Source: Aspergillus flavus
Taxonomy: Eukaryota; Ascomycota; Eurotiomycetes; Eurotiales; Aspergillaceae
Assembly (NCBI RefSeq): GCF_009017415.1
Contig: NC_092408.1
Coordinates: 4,216,001-4,280,000, forward strand
Length of the DNA stretch: 64,000 bases
Reading direction: 5' to 3'
This document shows positions 34,980 through 43,927 of the stretch, one piece after another. Both the position numbers and the translations under genes were made by a program. Within the stretch, counting starts at the first letter, position 1; each line of letters opens with the position of its first letter. The notes beneath the pieces were generated by a model that was given only the letters and a program-made list of their open reading frames with translations, did not search any database and had not been told where the DNA came from.

Positions 34980-35386
34980 AAGCATGGTGAGTGAGAAAAG
35001 CAGGGCTGCCATTCCGGTGCAAAGTCTTGAGGTTATGAAAAAGAGGCTCTGTCATTACTGAGTGATGCTTACAGTCCTTGAGAATAGTTTGAGACCTCCT
35101 TGTGCCTCTTGTGAAGTGTGATTTGGCTTAATGGGCAAAAGAAATTGGTCAATTTGTGGGAGCTTATGACTTTCGGTTTTTCTTCAATTCGTTCGCTTGG
35201 TCACTCATTTGGCTTTGTGCCTTTTTGTTCGGAATCTTGTCAACTACAATTCCCACGCTCCTAATAGGTTTCTTGAGCGCTATTGAATCTAGTTTATCTT
35301 CTCTCCCAAAATATGATCTGTTACCTTGGTATCTAACATATCATTCGTGGTATATAAGAAGCAATGCAGGAGCCATGGTCTGCCGT
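34980..35386. other. Intergenic region, convergent 3' ends
   Basis: About 400 bp; one 78-codon open frame with hydrophobic content (35156-35392), unsupported by anything else. Confidence 0.4.
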
Positions 35387-37078
35387 TCATGAGATCAATA
35401 TGTTCGCCTCTTCAAGATTCCGCCTAGCGGTTTCAGGGAGTCGCATCGAAACCCACAATAAGCCCAGTATTGTAACCGCCGCAAAGAGCCAGAATGTTCC
35501 CTCCGGCCGCAGTCCATCCTCTAGCAACATGGACGGAACAGCCTAAGCTTTCGTCAGCCATCTAGATGCGGTTCCGATGTTGAAGAACTGTACCTTAGAT
35601 AAGCCATATCGATTGGCGAAATGGAAGCACATGAGTACACTGGACCCTACTGTCCTTACGGATAGGGGGAAAATCTCCGCGTTTATGAGATACTGAATCG
35701 AGTTCCATCCAAGGGCCCAGCCCACCCCCGTGAGATAGAGACAGATGATGGCAACAATGACTGCATCGTGCTCTGCTTTTGAGTGGATGGGATGGGTGGA
35801 TGGCAGTGCCACAGTTAGATAGATGGCAATGTAAAGCATAGCGATAAATTGAATGATGATTCCTGTAATCAGAGGGCGTTTCCGCCCTGTGTAATCAATC
35901 AGAAATACCGTGCAGATAAGCGATGCGACAAACTTGACGGCGCCTAAAATGGCGGTGCACAGGAGCTTCTGGGACTGGCCTGTCTCCCCGAGAAGTGAGA
36001 AGAGCTTCGGGGCATAAGCTGCATGATCGTTGGTTATTGTTCATTTCTAACTCTCGGGACTTAACACTCACTGGTAACGGAAGTGGCACCGGACCACTGG
36101 CTTAGGAGCTGAGTGATCGCTAAAAATGCCAATCTCGATGGGTTAGATTTGTCTGTGACAAGTTGCTTTAGAGCCCTCCCCAAGCACTGGATGCTTGTCC
36201 CTGCTGGTGTGTCTCCCAGTTGATTAAGAATACCTTCGAATTCCCTCTGAATGCGTGGGTCGTGTATTGGTAAATTCCACAACCGACTTAAAGCCCGGGT
36301 ACCCTCGGCAAAGCGTCCGGCTTTGCATAGATATCGGGGACTCTCCTCACAGGAAAATGATGAAAGCAGAAGAATGCCAGCAACCATTATCTGGACAGAC
36401 TGTGGGATTATCCATTGCTTTGAGCTGTTGTTGGAGATGTGCATGGTCGTTCCCCAGCTTGAGAAATACTAGAGTGATCACGTTAGTCACCGTGGTCTCC
36501 GTCGCAGGTGGTAGGTGGATGCTAACTCCTATCATGATTCCCATGTACTCAGACGTAGCAAATGTGCCGACCATGAGTCCGCGGAGCGTCGGTGTAGCCA
36601 CCTCAGAGAGATAGATGGGTACGACGACCCCGGCTTGTCCAATCCCTAACCCCATGATGAAGCGACCAGCATAGACCTGACCAATACTCCCCGCAGCTGT
36701 AATAACAATAATTACTCCAGCTGCCCACATAACACACAGCTGCCTCATTGTCCACAGTATTCCGACGTGCTCACACATAATGAAGGCAAATATTGCTCCA
36801 GGAATACTTCCGATATGAACCATGGAGGTTATGTTGGAGAGCCGGTTGGCTTTCTCCGATGCACTGAGGTCGGCATCCTCAAGGTGGAACTCATGAATAA
36901 AGGACGGCTGAGCAACTGTGGTCGAGATGAGGCCCTCATCCAGCCCTGGATATTGTCAAACAGGTCTCTTTAGAGAACAACTATGTAGCCTACCTCGAGC
37001 CATCCCAAGGAGTCCGAAGGAAAAAACCGCACATAACAGCTTCGCCGTCAATGTTCGAAGATAACCGATCTGCTTCAT
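35387..37078 (-). CDS. MFS sugar transporter (fungal hexose/quinate-type)
   Basis: Exons 36994-37078, 36527-36945, 36072-36468, 35594-36018 and 35387-35542 give an intact 493-residue protein with about 12 hydrophobic segments. Sugar-porter marks are GRFIMGLGIGQAGVVVPIYLSEVATPTLRG after the fourth helix, IDYTGRKRP in the second half, and GWALGWNSIQYLINAEIFPLSVR before the last helices. The family motif PETxG/RxxEE appears as LPETARRRLEEAN. The large central loop (about residues 215-265) is typical. It should move a sugar or related small molecule across the plasma membrane with protons. The first half of the N-terminal domain (MKQIGYLRTLTAKLL) is short. Substrate not predictable. Confidence 0.9.
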
Positions 37079-37301
37079 CTTGACGGTGATCGAACAATTT
37101 CGTTCTTTCTACACTTCCCCTACGCCAAGTTTATAAGCCAAGGCAACGCTAAAGCTTTCATAATAATTTGCGCAGGAGAAGTGGAGCCAAGGGGGGCCCG
37201 TGTCAGCCCTACAGTAGGGCTGAGTGGGAATGCTGTCAGGGGCATCAGATATGATAGGACAGCCCCTTGGCATTAAATATCGCTAACTAATAAATTATTT
37301 A

Positions 37302-38132
37302 TCATTGGTCCAGCTCGTCATCCTCCAGGTTCTCAGTCGATTGCCCCCGCCAAATCAGCCAGGCAACAGCGATAAACGCCTTGCACAAAACTGCCGTCCA
37401 AAATGCCCCCATTAGCCCAACCGGGCTCTTGGCCCACAAACCCCCCAGCATCGTCCCAAACAGGAGACACACCACTGCCCCGCCACGTCGCCTGTTTTCC
37501 ACTCCATGTAACATCGACAAAGGAGGAAGCTCCGGACTGGAGAATAAGTCGCAGTACACACTCGTCAACACCACGCTAGTCAGACCATTGAACTGCAGGG
37601 CACGGCTCGTCACTGCCTGGCCACTGCTCTGAAAAGCGACCAGCATTAAGGGAACAATCACTTTCCAGGTTAGAGGGGAATCCCTAGAAGTTTGATGGGT
37701 AGTCACAATCGTAGCAGCCGCCGCTACGCAGAGCATCTGGATGGTAAAGGAAAGGCACAGCACCCAGCGCCTGCGGGGAGAGAACCGTCGGTGAAAAGAG
37801 GCAAAGCTGAAGGAGCCCACACAAAAGCTGGCGATCGAGGTTAATGCTCTGAGCCAGCGAGTGCTCTCGTCGACTCCCATGAGGCCGAGGCCTAGATAGA
37901 CGGTGTTGCCGGTCTGCATGCTCACGAATGAGCCCCAGACAAAGACGGCGGAGCTGTCGAGTAGCCCAGTGATCACGTAGCAAAACAGCAGAATAAGGTC
38001 CCCATGGTTAGGATTAATGTCCGAGGTGAGATGGCTGATAAGCCTGTGGCGACAATACTTCTGTAGTGGAGTACTAGAATCGTCATCGTTTCCTAGTAGC
38101 CGGTCGGTTTCGCGTGGAGTGTGGGAAGTCAT
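37302..38132 (-). CDS. DUF1275 (YoaK-like) integral membrane protein
   Basis: Single exon, 276 residues, with about six to seven hydrophobic segments. Diagnostic DUF1275 stretches are CYVITGLLDSSAVFVWGSFVSMQTGNTVYLGLG and FQSSGQAVTSRALQFNGLTSVVLTSVYCDL. In fungi these proteins are common and uncharacterised; bacterial relatives are equally vague. The hydrophilic N-terminus (about 45 residues) contains ETDRLLGN, a dileucine-like motif of the kind that sorts proteins to vacuole or endosome; that is inference. It lies beside, and on the same strand as, the MFS transporter. Confidence 0.9.
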   Translation of the reverse strand: MTSHTPRETDRLLGNDDDSSTPLQKYCRHRLISHLTSDINPNHGDLILLFCYVITGLLDSSAVFVWGSFVSMQTGNTVYLGLGLMGVDESTRWLRALTSIASFCVGSFSFASFHRRFSPRRRWVLCLSFTIQMLCVAAAATIVTTHQTSRDSPLTWKVIVPLMLVAFQSSGQAVTSRALQFNGLTSVVLTSVYCDLFSSPELPPLSMLHGVENRRRGGAVVCLLFGTMLGGLWAKSPVGLMGAFWTAVLCKAFIAVAWLIWRGQSTENLEDDELDQ

Positions 38133-39058
38133 CGAGAATCAGACAGGGGGATCTTTGGTGGAAAACCAGCACAATTGACAACAAGGTATTAATTATCCTG
38201 CGCATCCGGGTTTCCGATTTTGTTCGCTTGGTTGTGGACCCGGTGGAAATTATCAGGAACGCGTCACTGGACTAAACAAGCTTTCTCCTCGGAGACTCCA
38301 TATGAAATTAAATCAGGCAGCCACTATTGGAGCCCTCAGGCACTCTATTCAATTTAAAGTCACATGACTATACCCACCCTAATGTGGTCAGTGGTCACGT
38401 GTGAATGCTAGAGATTAGCATTTGCTCTCAACTTCCTAATAATACATGAGTGGTCCGAATCTGTTTGTGTTTATTTTACATCTTCTACCTAGTGTTTTAC
38501 GGTTTTACCTTGCTGTCTAATAACGAGAATATAGGCGTTGGTCTTCTGTGCTGCATAAGACTCCCGTTGGACGACGTTGGAACATAAAATATATAGCGAA
38601 ACAACAATCATAGTTGCTATGAAGTTGGGGCTGCCCTTCAGAGAGCGTAGGCGTCTCGATATCCGTAGAACTGCCTCAAGCTGTAATAGTAATTATGTCT
38701 TTAATAAAGGAAAGGCTTCAATACGTCGTGGCTTATCGATTTTGGCTCGGCCATTAGCTGCAACTCGGAACCACAACTTATTTCATATATAAAAAAAAGC
38801 AGTCAAGTCGTAAGTTGGGTTGCAAGGCTAGAATGGCCACAGAAAATATGATTCGCTATTTATGCCCTGTGGCTAGCCAAGGCTTCGTCCTCCGCTAGCC
38901 TTGCGCTGATCCTACAGAGAAGATGATGTGTACACTGAGCCCCACCTCAAATCCCAATCACTCTCAAGATGTGTGCTTTGCTTTAGCAAAAGATACAACT
39001 TTCTATAATATTACTTGCACACGCAGCTCTAATCCCTTCCTTGAAACTGTGATCGAAA
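38133..39058. other. Intergenic region with a foldback sequence
   Basis: No gene seen. It contains a nested inverted repeat (38822-38904) and presumably the promoter of the PNP gene. Confidence 0.5.
38822..38904. repeat. Nested inverted repeat (foldback)
   Basis: Outer arms gcaaggctag (38822-38831) and ctagccttgc (38895-38904) are perfectly complementary. Inner arms ggccacag (38835-38842) and ctgtggct (38867-38874) pair at 7 of 8 positions. A small MITE remnant, a hairpin or a regulatory palindrome are all possible. Confidence 0.6.
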
Positions 39059-40213
39059 ATGGGAATTACAAAACCCTCTCATGATGACTATACGATTGCC
39101 TGGATTTGCGCGTTACCGCTGGAGATGGCGGCTGCCAAGGCGATGCTTGAGAAGACGCATGAATCCCTTCCCCAGCCACAAGCGGACCAGAACTCCTATT
39201 TTTTTGGAGAAATGAGCGGCCATAATATTGTCCTTGTCTGTTTGCCCTCTGGAGTGTATGGAACCACATCTGCAGCCACAGTTCTCTCCCAAATGCTGTC
39301 AACATTCTCGTCTATCAAAGTTGGTTTGATGGTGGGGATTGGTGGGGGTGTACCCAGGGAAAGTGTTGATATTCGCCTTGGGGATGTAGTGGTTAGCATG
39401 CCGTCCGGCTCCTCAGGTGGTGTGATACAGTATGATTACGGCAAGGCATTGTCTGATGGGTGCTTTCAACATACCGGTTCGCTCAACAGCCCCCCTCAGG
39501 TACTGTTGACTGCCGTCTCTCAGATGCGCAGCAATCACATGATTGAAGGTTCTGAGATTTATGCCACTATCACAAATACCCTGGACAGTAATCGGTACAT
39601 GGGAGAACATTTCTCGCCCCCTGATAGAGACTTGCTGTTCAATGCGACATATCAACATCCAAAGCACTGTCTGGATTGCTCGAACTGCGACCAGAGCCAG
39701 GTTGTGACACGTATTCCACGAAAGTCTCACGAGCCTCAAATTCATTATGGCTTGATTGCATCTGGTAATCAGGTAATAAAAGACGCTAAAACACGGGACT
39801 ACCTTGCTCAAAAGCTGGGAACTCTCTGCTTTGAGATGGAAGCTGCTGGTCTCATGAACCAGCTACCTTGCTTGGTGATCCGCGGTATTTGTGACTACTG
39901 TGATTCACACAAGCAGAAGGACTGGCAAGGTTATTCAGCACTGAGTGCATCTGCATATGCTAAGGTACTCTTAACGGTTGTTCCTATCAGCAGCAGCAAT
40001 AGAACTGGCGCAAGAATTCATATGCAATCAAACAAAGAGGCAAAGCGCAGTGAGGCACCCAGTTTCACATTTAATAGCTACGGGTCTGGACAGCAGTTCA
40101 ATGCTACTGGGAACGCTCAGAACAACAACACAGGAAATGGCAATCAATTCCTCGGTAGCTTTGCTGGGCCTGTGTATTTCGGCCACCCTCCGACCGCATC
40201 TAAGGATACCTAG
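39059..40213 (+). CDS. Stand-alone PNP_UDP (nucleoside phosphorylase/nucleosidase) protein with C-terminal amyloid-like motif
   Basis: Single exon, 384 residues. Residues about 9-312 are the PNP_UDP domain found at the N-terminus of many fungal NACHT/NB-ARC receptors: DYTIAWICALPLEMAAAKAML, PSGVYGTTSAATV, GLMVGIGGGVP, IRLGDVVVS, QIHYGLIASGNQVIKD, CFEMEAAGLMN and RGICDYCDSHKQKDWQGY. The MEAAG and ICDY segments are where this fold binds ribose and carries the catalytic Asp. Here no receptor is fused. Instead residues 336-375 are N/G/Q-rich (FNSYGSGQQFNATG, QNNNTGNGNQFLG, then GPVYFG) and match the start of the NACHT protein encoded 850 bp downstream. Likely a cell-death effector that cleaves a nucleoside or nucleotide; substrate unknown. 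Confidence 0.9.
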   Translation: MGITKPSHDDYTIAWICALPLEMAAAKAMLEKTHESLPQPQADQNSYFFGEMSGHNIVLVCLPSGVYGTTSAATVLSQMLSTFSSIKVGLMVGIGGGVPRESVDIRLGDVVVSMPSGSSGGVIQYDYGKALSDGCFQHTGSLNSPPQVLLTAVSQMRSNHMIEGSEIYATITNTLDSNRYMGEHFSPPDRDLLFNATYQHPKHCLDCSNCDQSQVVTRIPRKSHEPQIHYGLIASGNQVIKDAKTRDYLAQKLGTLCFEMEAAGLMNQLPCLVIRGICDYCDSHKQKDWQGYSALSASAYAKVLLTVVPISSSNRTGARIHMQSNKEAKRSEAPSFTFNSYGSGQQFNATGNAQNNNTGNGNQFLGSFAGPVYFGHPPTASKDT

Positions 40214-40522
40214 GCAGATGACAAGCAATATCCTATCTGGCACTATATGTGGCGCTTTACTTTACTGTATCTTTCTTTCTTAGACACGGCAACGTTGTAA
40301 AAATAATGATCCGTAGAACTACTGATTCAGCAGTGGTATCATGAATTAGTTAAGTGCACTTCTAATTAAAACATTCAGGATAGCGTCGTCTTTAGTTCAA
40401 AAAGTCATCCCACTAATACCCACTAATCTACCTTCTTAGTCCTCGAAAACTACACGTGCCCCAGCCTTTGAAGGAGATAGAAGGGGTAACTTAAGAATCC
40501 TCAATGTTTACTGCCAAACAGA

Positions 40523-40753
40523 ATGGGTGATGTAGATTGCGGAGAAACGGGGGATACGAGAATCATTGTGTATAGGAAGTCAGCCGCACGATCTTTTATG
40601 CACGGTTTACTCCGTATTACAGCCATAACGGGCATATATTACCTGCGCAACAAAATGATTGAATATTATTGGAGGCCTCGCCTTTCCGAAGCCAGCTACC
40701 CGAAATCTGACTGGTCACATGCCGCATCGATCACCGGCGACACTAGGAAATAA
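40523..40753 (+). CDS. Small unknown ORF between the PNP and NACHT genes
   Basis: ATG to stop, 76 residues, with one moderately hydrophobic stretch (FMHGLLRITAITGIYYL, about 26-42) between charged ends. It has no family signature. It lies in the same direction between two functionally linked genes, which is the only reason to list it. It could be chance. Confidence 0.2.
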   Translation: MGDVDCGETGDTRIIVYRKSAARSFMHGLLRITAITGIYYLRNKMIEYYWRPRLSEASYPKSDWSHAASITGDTRK

Positions 40754-41059
40754 ATAGAAAGGTGCTGCTGCTGCTGACATAGCAAGTAGACCCATGCATG
40801 GTGTACTTTCTTTTCCATTTATCCATCCTTCTTTCTTTTCTCTCTCTCCGCTTTAATTACCCGTAGCCCGAGTGTCCACGCTAGCTGGCCTCCTTGAGCC
40901 TTTTCACAGCCCGCTCGCCAACGTCACTGGTGCTTAGCAAGCAACATATGTCTTCAAAGGCATTTACTCGGCTCCTGATCGATATTAAAATTGGATGAGA
41001 GCCTGATAGAGATCTGCAAGTGTAGCATCTCGACTGCATCACACTGTATCACACTCAGG

Positions 41060-43927
41060 ATGTCATTCACCAACGACCACGGCAGCGGGGATATGTTCAA
41101 CTCCCATATGAGTACCCAGAACAACAATACAGGAAATGGCAACCAATTCTCCGGATCCACCTTTCATGGGCCTGTGAACTTCCCTCAGAATACCCAGAAT
41201 GAGCGTCCTCTTCAATCACGACAGATGGATGTCCTGAAGAGACTGAATGTATCCAAATATCGAGATCAGAAAGATCGAAACCCTGTTCGAGTACGAGGGA
41301 CGTGTGACTGGTTTGTTACTCATCCAACTTTCAGAGCCTGGCAAGAGACCCAGACGTCGCAGATGCTCTGGGTCACTGCAGATCCCGGATGTGGAAAATC
41401 TGTGTTGGCAAAGTATTTGGCAGATTCTGTTCTCACAAGTCACGCTGGTCGAATAGTCGGATATTTCTTCTTTAAGGACGACTTCGAGGATCAAAGGAGC
41501 ATCGTAAAGGCCTTATGCTGCATTCTTCACCAGCTCTTTTACCAGAATCGCGATCTGCTTACTGCGCATATTCTTGAACAATTTGAGATGGACGAAAGGA
41601 TTGTTGATTCTTTTGGTAGTCTTTGGAACGTCCTCATCAGCGCTGCGAAGCAAACGGATACTACAGAGATCATTTGTCTGCTAGACGCCTTCGATGAATG
41701 CGAACCGGATGGACGGTCCCAACTCACTGTAGCACTCGAAAGGCTTTACACTGATGAAAGTCGGCATAATTTCAATCTAAAGTTTCTTATTACTAGTCGC
41801 CTCTATGGTGACATCAGGCAAGGATTTCAGCCTATGCAGATGGAAGGGCAATCATTGATTCATCTCAGCGGGGAAGGTACTGAAGAAATGGAGGATATCT
41901 CTCGTGAGATCAAAACTTTCATCAAAGCAAGGGTTGAAACAATTGGCGCCCGACTAAAGCTCACGGAAGAGGAAGAGTCTATCCTACTCAAGAGCGTCAC
42001 ACGTGTTCCCAACACCACATATCTCTGGGTCTACCTTACTCTTAATCTAATTGAGAGTATTAAGGATATCGATAAAACAAGAATACTCGACGCTACGTCT
42101 GACCTCCCCAAGACCGTGGACGATGCCTATGAACGAATCTTATCTCGAAGCGAAGACTGCCAAAAGGCCAGAAAATTACTTCATATCGTGGTCGGTGCGA
42201 CACGGCCCTTAACGCTCCAAGAAATGAACCTCGCTTTAATCTTAAGTGGAAAACACCAGTCATATCGGGAGCTTGAACTCAGATCAGAAGACCGTATTCG
42301 TGAAAATATCCGGGACCTCTGCGGACTGTTTATTACCGTTGTAGAAGGTAGAATTTACCTCCTTCATCAAACGGCGAGAGAGTTTTTGATTGAAAAGAAT
42401 AAGCCCCCCCTCCAAGGGAATACATCCGACAGCAAACTTCCCGTGCTTCATCACGCTGCCTGGCGATTCCTATTCGGAGATACCCCAAAAGGGAACGTTG
42501 ACAGCATTCCAAGCCCCACATGGAAGCATTCATTAACATTGCAAGAGTCTCATCACATTATTGCAACAATCTGTATCCAGTACCTGCTGCTCTCCGATTT
42601 TCGGAAGACCTTGCCTCGGGGAATAGACATAGGCGAGCTTACCAACACCTATATCTTTCTAGACTACTCTACCAAATCTTGGGCCACTCATTTTTTGAAA
42701 GCGAATGATAAGACTGACAATATGAAACAATCCCTTGTGACACTCTGCGATCTGATTGAAGATTGCTGTCCAGCTTGGTTCCAAGTTTATTGGGCGTCAT
42801 TGGGCACAGAATTCCCGACTGGCTTCAACAGTCTTATGATTGGAGCCTATTTTGGACTAGTACCGGTAGTGCAACACTGGATTATGAAGAAAACTGATTT
42901 TGACGCTAAGGACGAGGTATATGGCCGTTCGGCACTATCTTGGGCGTCTGGAAACGGCCATACTGCTGTCATGGAGCTCTTGATAAAAAGATCCTACAGA
43001 ACCTGGTGGAAGATGGCCCAGGTTGATTTGCGAGACAGGCATAATAGGACACCTCTTTCATGGGCTATCCTGAACGGTCAAGTGGAGGCAGTCGGTCTGT
43101 TACTCAAAGCTGGAGCTGAAATTGACTTGGAAGATGATATCGGAGGGACGCCGTTCGAATATGCTATCTGCAGTGGGAATAATGGGGTATGGAATATCGT
43201 GAAGAAGAAAGGATCCCAGAATCATCATCTGCCTATCGACAGGATTCAAACCAAACTGCTCATTTCAGCTGCCAGAAAGGGCAATGAAGCGATAGTGAGA
43301 CACCTGCTTGAGAATAATGCAGATATAGAGTCGATAGATGAAAACGGCCAAACACCACTTTCCCGGGCAGCAGAGAATGGTCATGAGGCGGTGGTGAGAC
43401 TTCTGCTCGAGAACAAGGCAGATATAGAGTCGATGGATAGACTTAGCCGAACACCACTTTTCTGGGCGGTGGAGAATTGCCATAAGGCAGTGGTGAGACT
43501 TCTGCTTGAGAATAAGGCAGATATAGAGTCGAAGGATATATTTAGCCGAACACCACTTTTCTGGGCGGCTATAAAGGGTCATGAGGCGGCGGTGACACTC
43601 CTTCTCGAGAACAAGGCAGATATAGAGTCAAGGGATAATAAGTATAGGCGAACACCACTTTGCGAGGCGGCAAAGAATGGCCATGAGGCAGTGGTAAGAC
43701 TTCTGCTCGAGAACAAGGCAGATGTAGAGTCGACAGATGATATATTTGGCCGAACACCACTTGCCTGGGCAGCGGAGAATGGCCATGAGGCAGTGGTAAG
43801 ACTCCTGCTCAAGAATAATGCAGATATACAGTCGAAGGATATATTTAGCCGAACACCACTTTCATATGCGGAGATCAGTGGTAATAAAGCAGTAGTGAGG
43901 CTAGTTTCTAGGTACAAGAGCCCTTGA
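41060..43927 (+). CDS. NACHT-ankyrin NLR-like receptor with N-terminal amyloid-like motif
   Basis: Single exon, 955 residues from the ATG at 41060. Residues 8-41 (HGSGDMFNSHM, QNNNTGNGNQFSG, then GPVNF) repeat the C-terminal motif of the PNP protein upstream. The NACHT NTPase follows: CDWFVTHPTFRAW, Walker A ADPGCGKS (107-114), Walker B ICLLDAFDE (205-213) and FLITSRLYGDI as sensor-like strand, ending in a helical STAND linker. From about residue 610 there are roughly ten ankyrin repeats. The last six are almost identical 33/34-residue units (TPLxWAxxNGHEAVVRLLLENKADIES), so the ligand-sensing end is a recently amplified array. In fungi such proteins are nonself/heterokaryon-incompatibility receptors. 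Receptor partner of the PNP effector is inferred. Confidence 0.92.
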   Translation: MSFTNDHGSGDMFNSHMSTQNNNTGNGNQFSGSTFHGPVNFPQNTQNERPLQSRQMDVLKRLNVSKYRDQKDRNPVRVRGTCDWFVTHPTFRAWQETQTSQMLWVTADPGCGKSVLAKYLADSVLTSHAGRIVGYFFFKDDFEDQRSIVKALCCILHQLFYQNRDLLTAHILEQFEMDERIVDSFGSLWNVLISAAKQTDTTEIICLLDAFDECEPDGRSQLTVALERLYTDESRHNFNLKFLITSRLYGDIRQGFQPMQMEGQSLIHLSGEGTEEMEDISREIKTFIKARVETIGARLKLTEEEESILLKSVTRVPNTTYLWVYLTLNLIESIKDIDKTRILDATSDLPKTVDDAYERILSRSEDCQKARKLLHIVVGATRPLTLQEMNLALILSGKHQSYRELELRSEDRIRENIRDLCGLFITVVEGRIYLLHQTAREFLIEKNKPPLQGNTSDSKLPVLHHAAWRFLFGDTPKGNVDSIPSPTWKHSLTLQESHHIIATICIQYLLLSDFRKTLPRGIDIGELTNTYIFLDYSTKSWATHFLKANDKTDNMKQSLVTLCDLIEDCCPAWFQVYWASLGTEFPTGFNSLMIGAYFGLVPVVQHWIMKKTDFDAKDEVYGRSALSWASGNGHTAVMELLIKRSYRTWWKMAQVDLRDRHNRTPLSWAILNGQVEAVGLLLKAGAEIDLEDDIGGTPFEYAICSGNNGVWNIVKKKGSQNHHLPIDRIQTKLLISAARKGNEAIVRHLLENNADIESIDENGQTPLSRAAENGHEAVVRLLLENKADIESMDRLSRTPLFWAVENCHKAVVRLLLENKADIESKDIFSRTPLFWAAIKGHEAAVTLLLENKADIESRDNKYRRTPLCEAAKNGHEAVVRLLLENKADVESTDDIFGRTPLAWAAENGHEAVVRLLLKNNADIQSKDIFSRTPLSYAEISGNKAVVRLVSRYKSP
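43316..43920 (+). repeat. High-identity ankyrin-repeat array in DNA (about 99/102-bp units)
   Basis: Within the NACHT gene, about six consecutive units share long identical blocks such as cttctgctcgagaacaaggc and cgaacaccactt. Some units are 99 bp and some 102 bp (one extra codon). The arrangement suggests recent unequal exchange or gene conversion. Confidence 0.9.

Noticed and set aside
33960..35055. Long antisense open frames (up to 270 codons) opposite the K/E/H repeat gene
   Set aside because: They arise because the purine-rich coding strand has no stop codons in its complement. They are Ser/Phe/Leu/Pro runs with no domain, while the plus strand has a signal peptide, an intron and a structured N-terminal part.
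40991..41059. Start of the NACHT protein upstream of 41060
   Set aside because: The extra codons have no ATG, and the first ATG (41060) already places the shared motif at the very N-terminus.
43316..43920. Regular DNA repeats that could suggest a CRISPR-like or satellite array
   Set aside because: The period is 99/102 bp, in frame, and encodes canonical ankyrin units; this is eukaryotic coding repeat.
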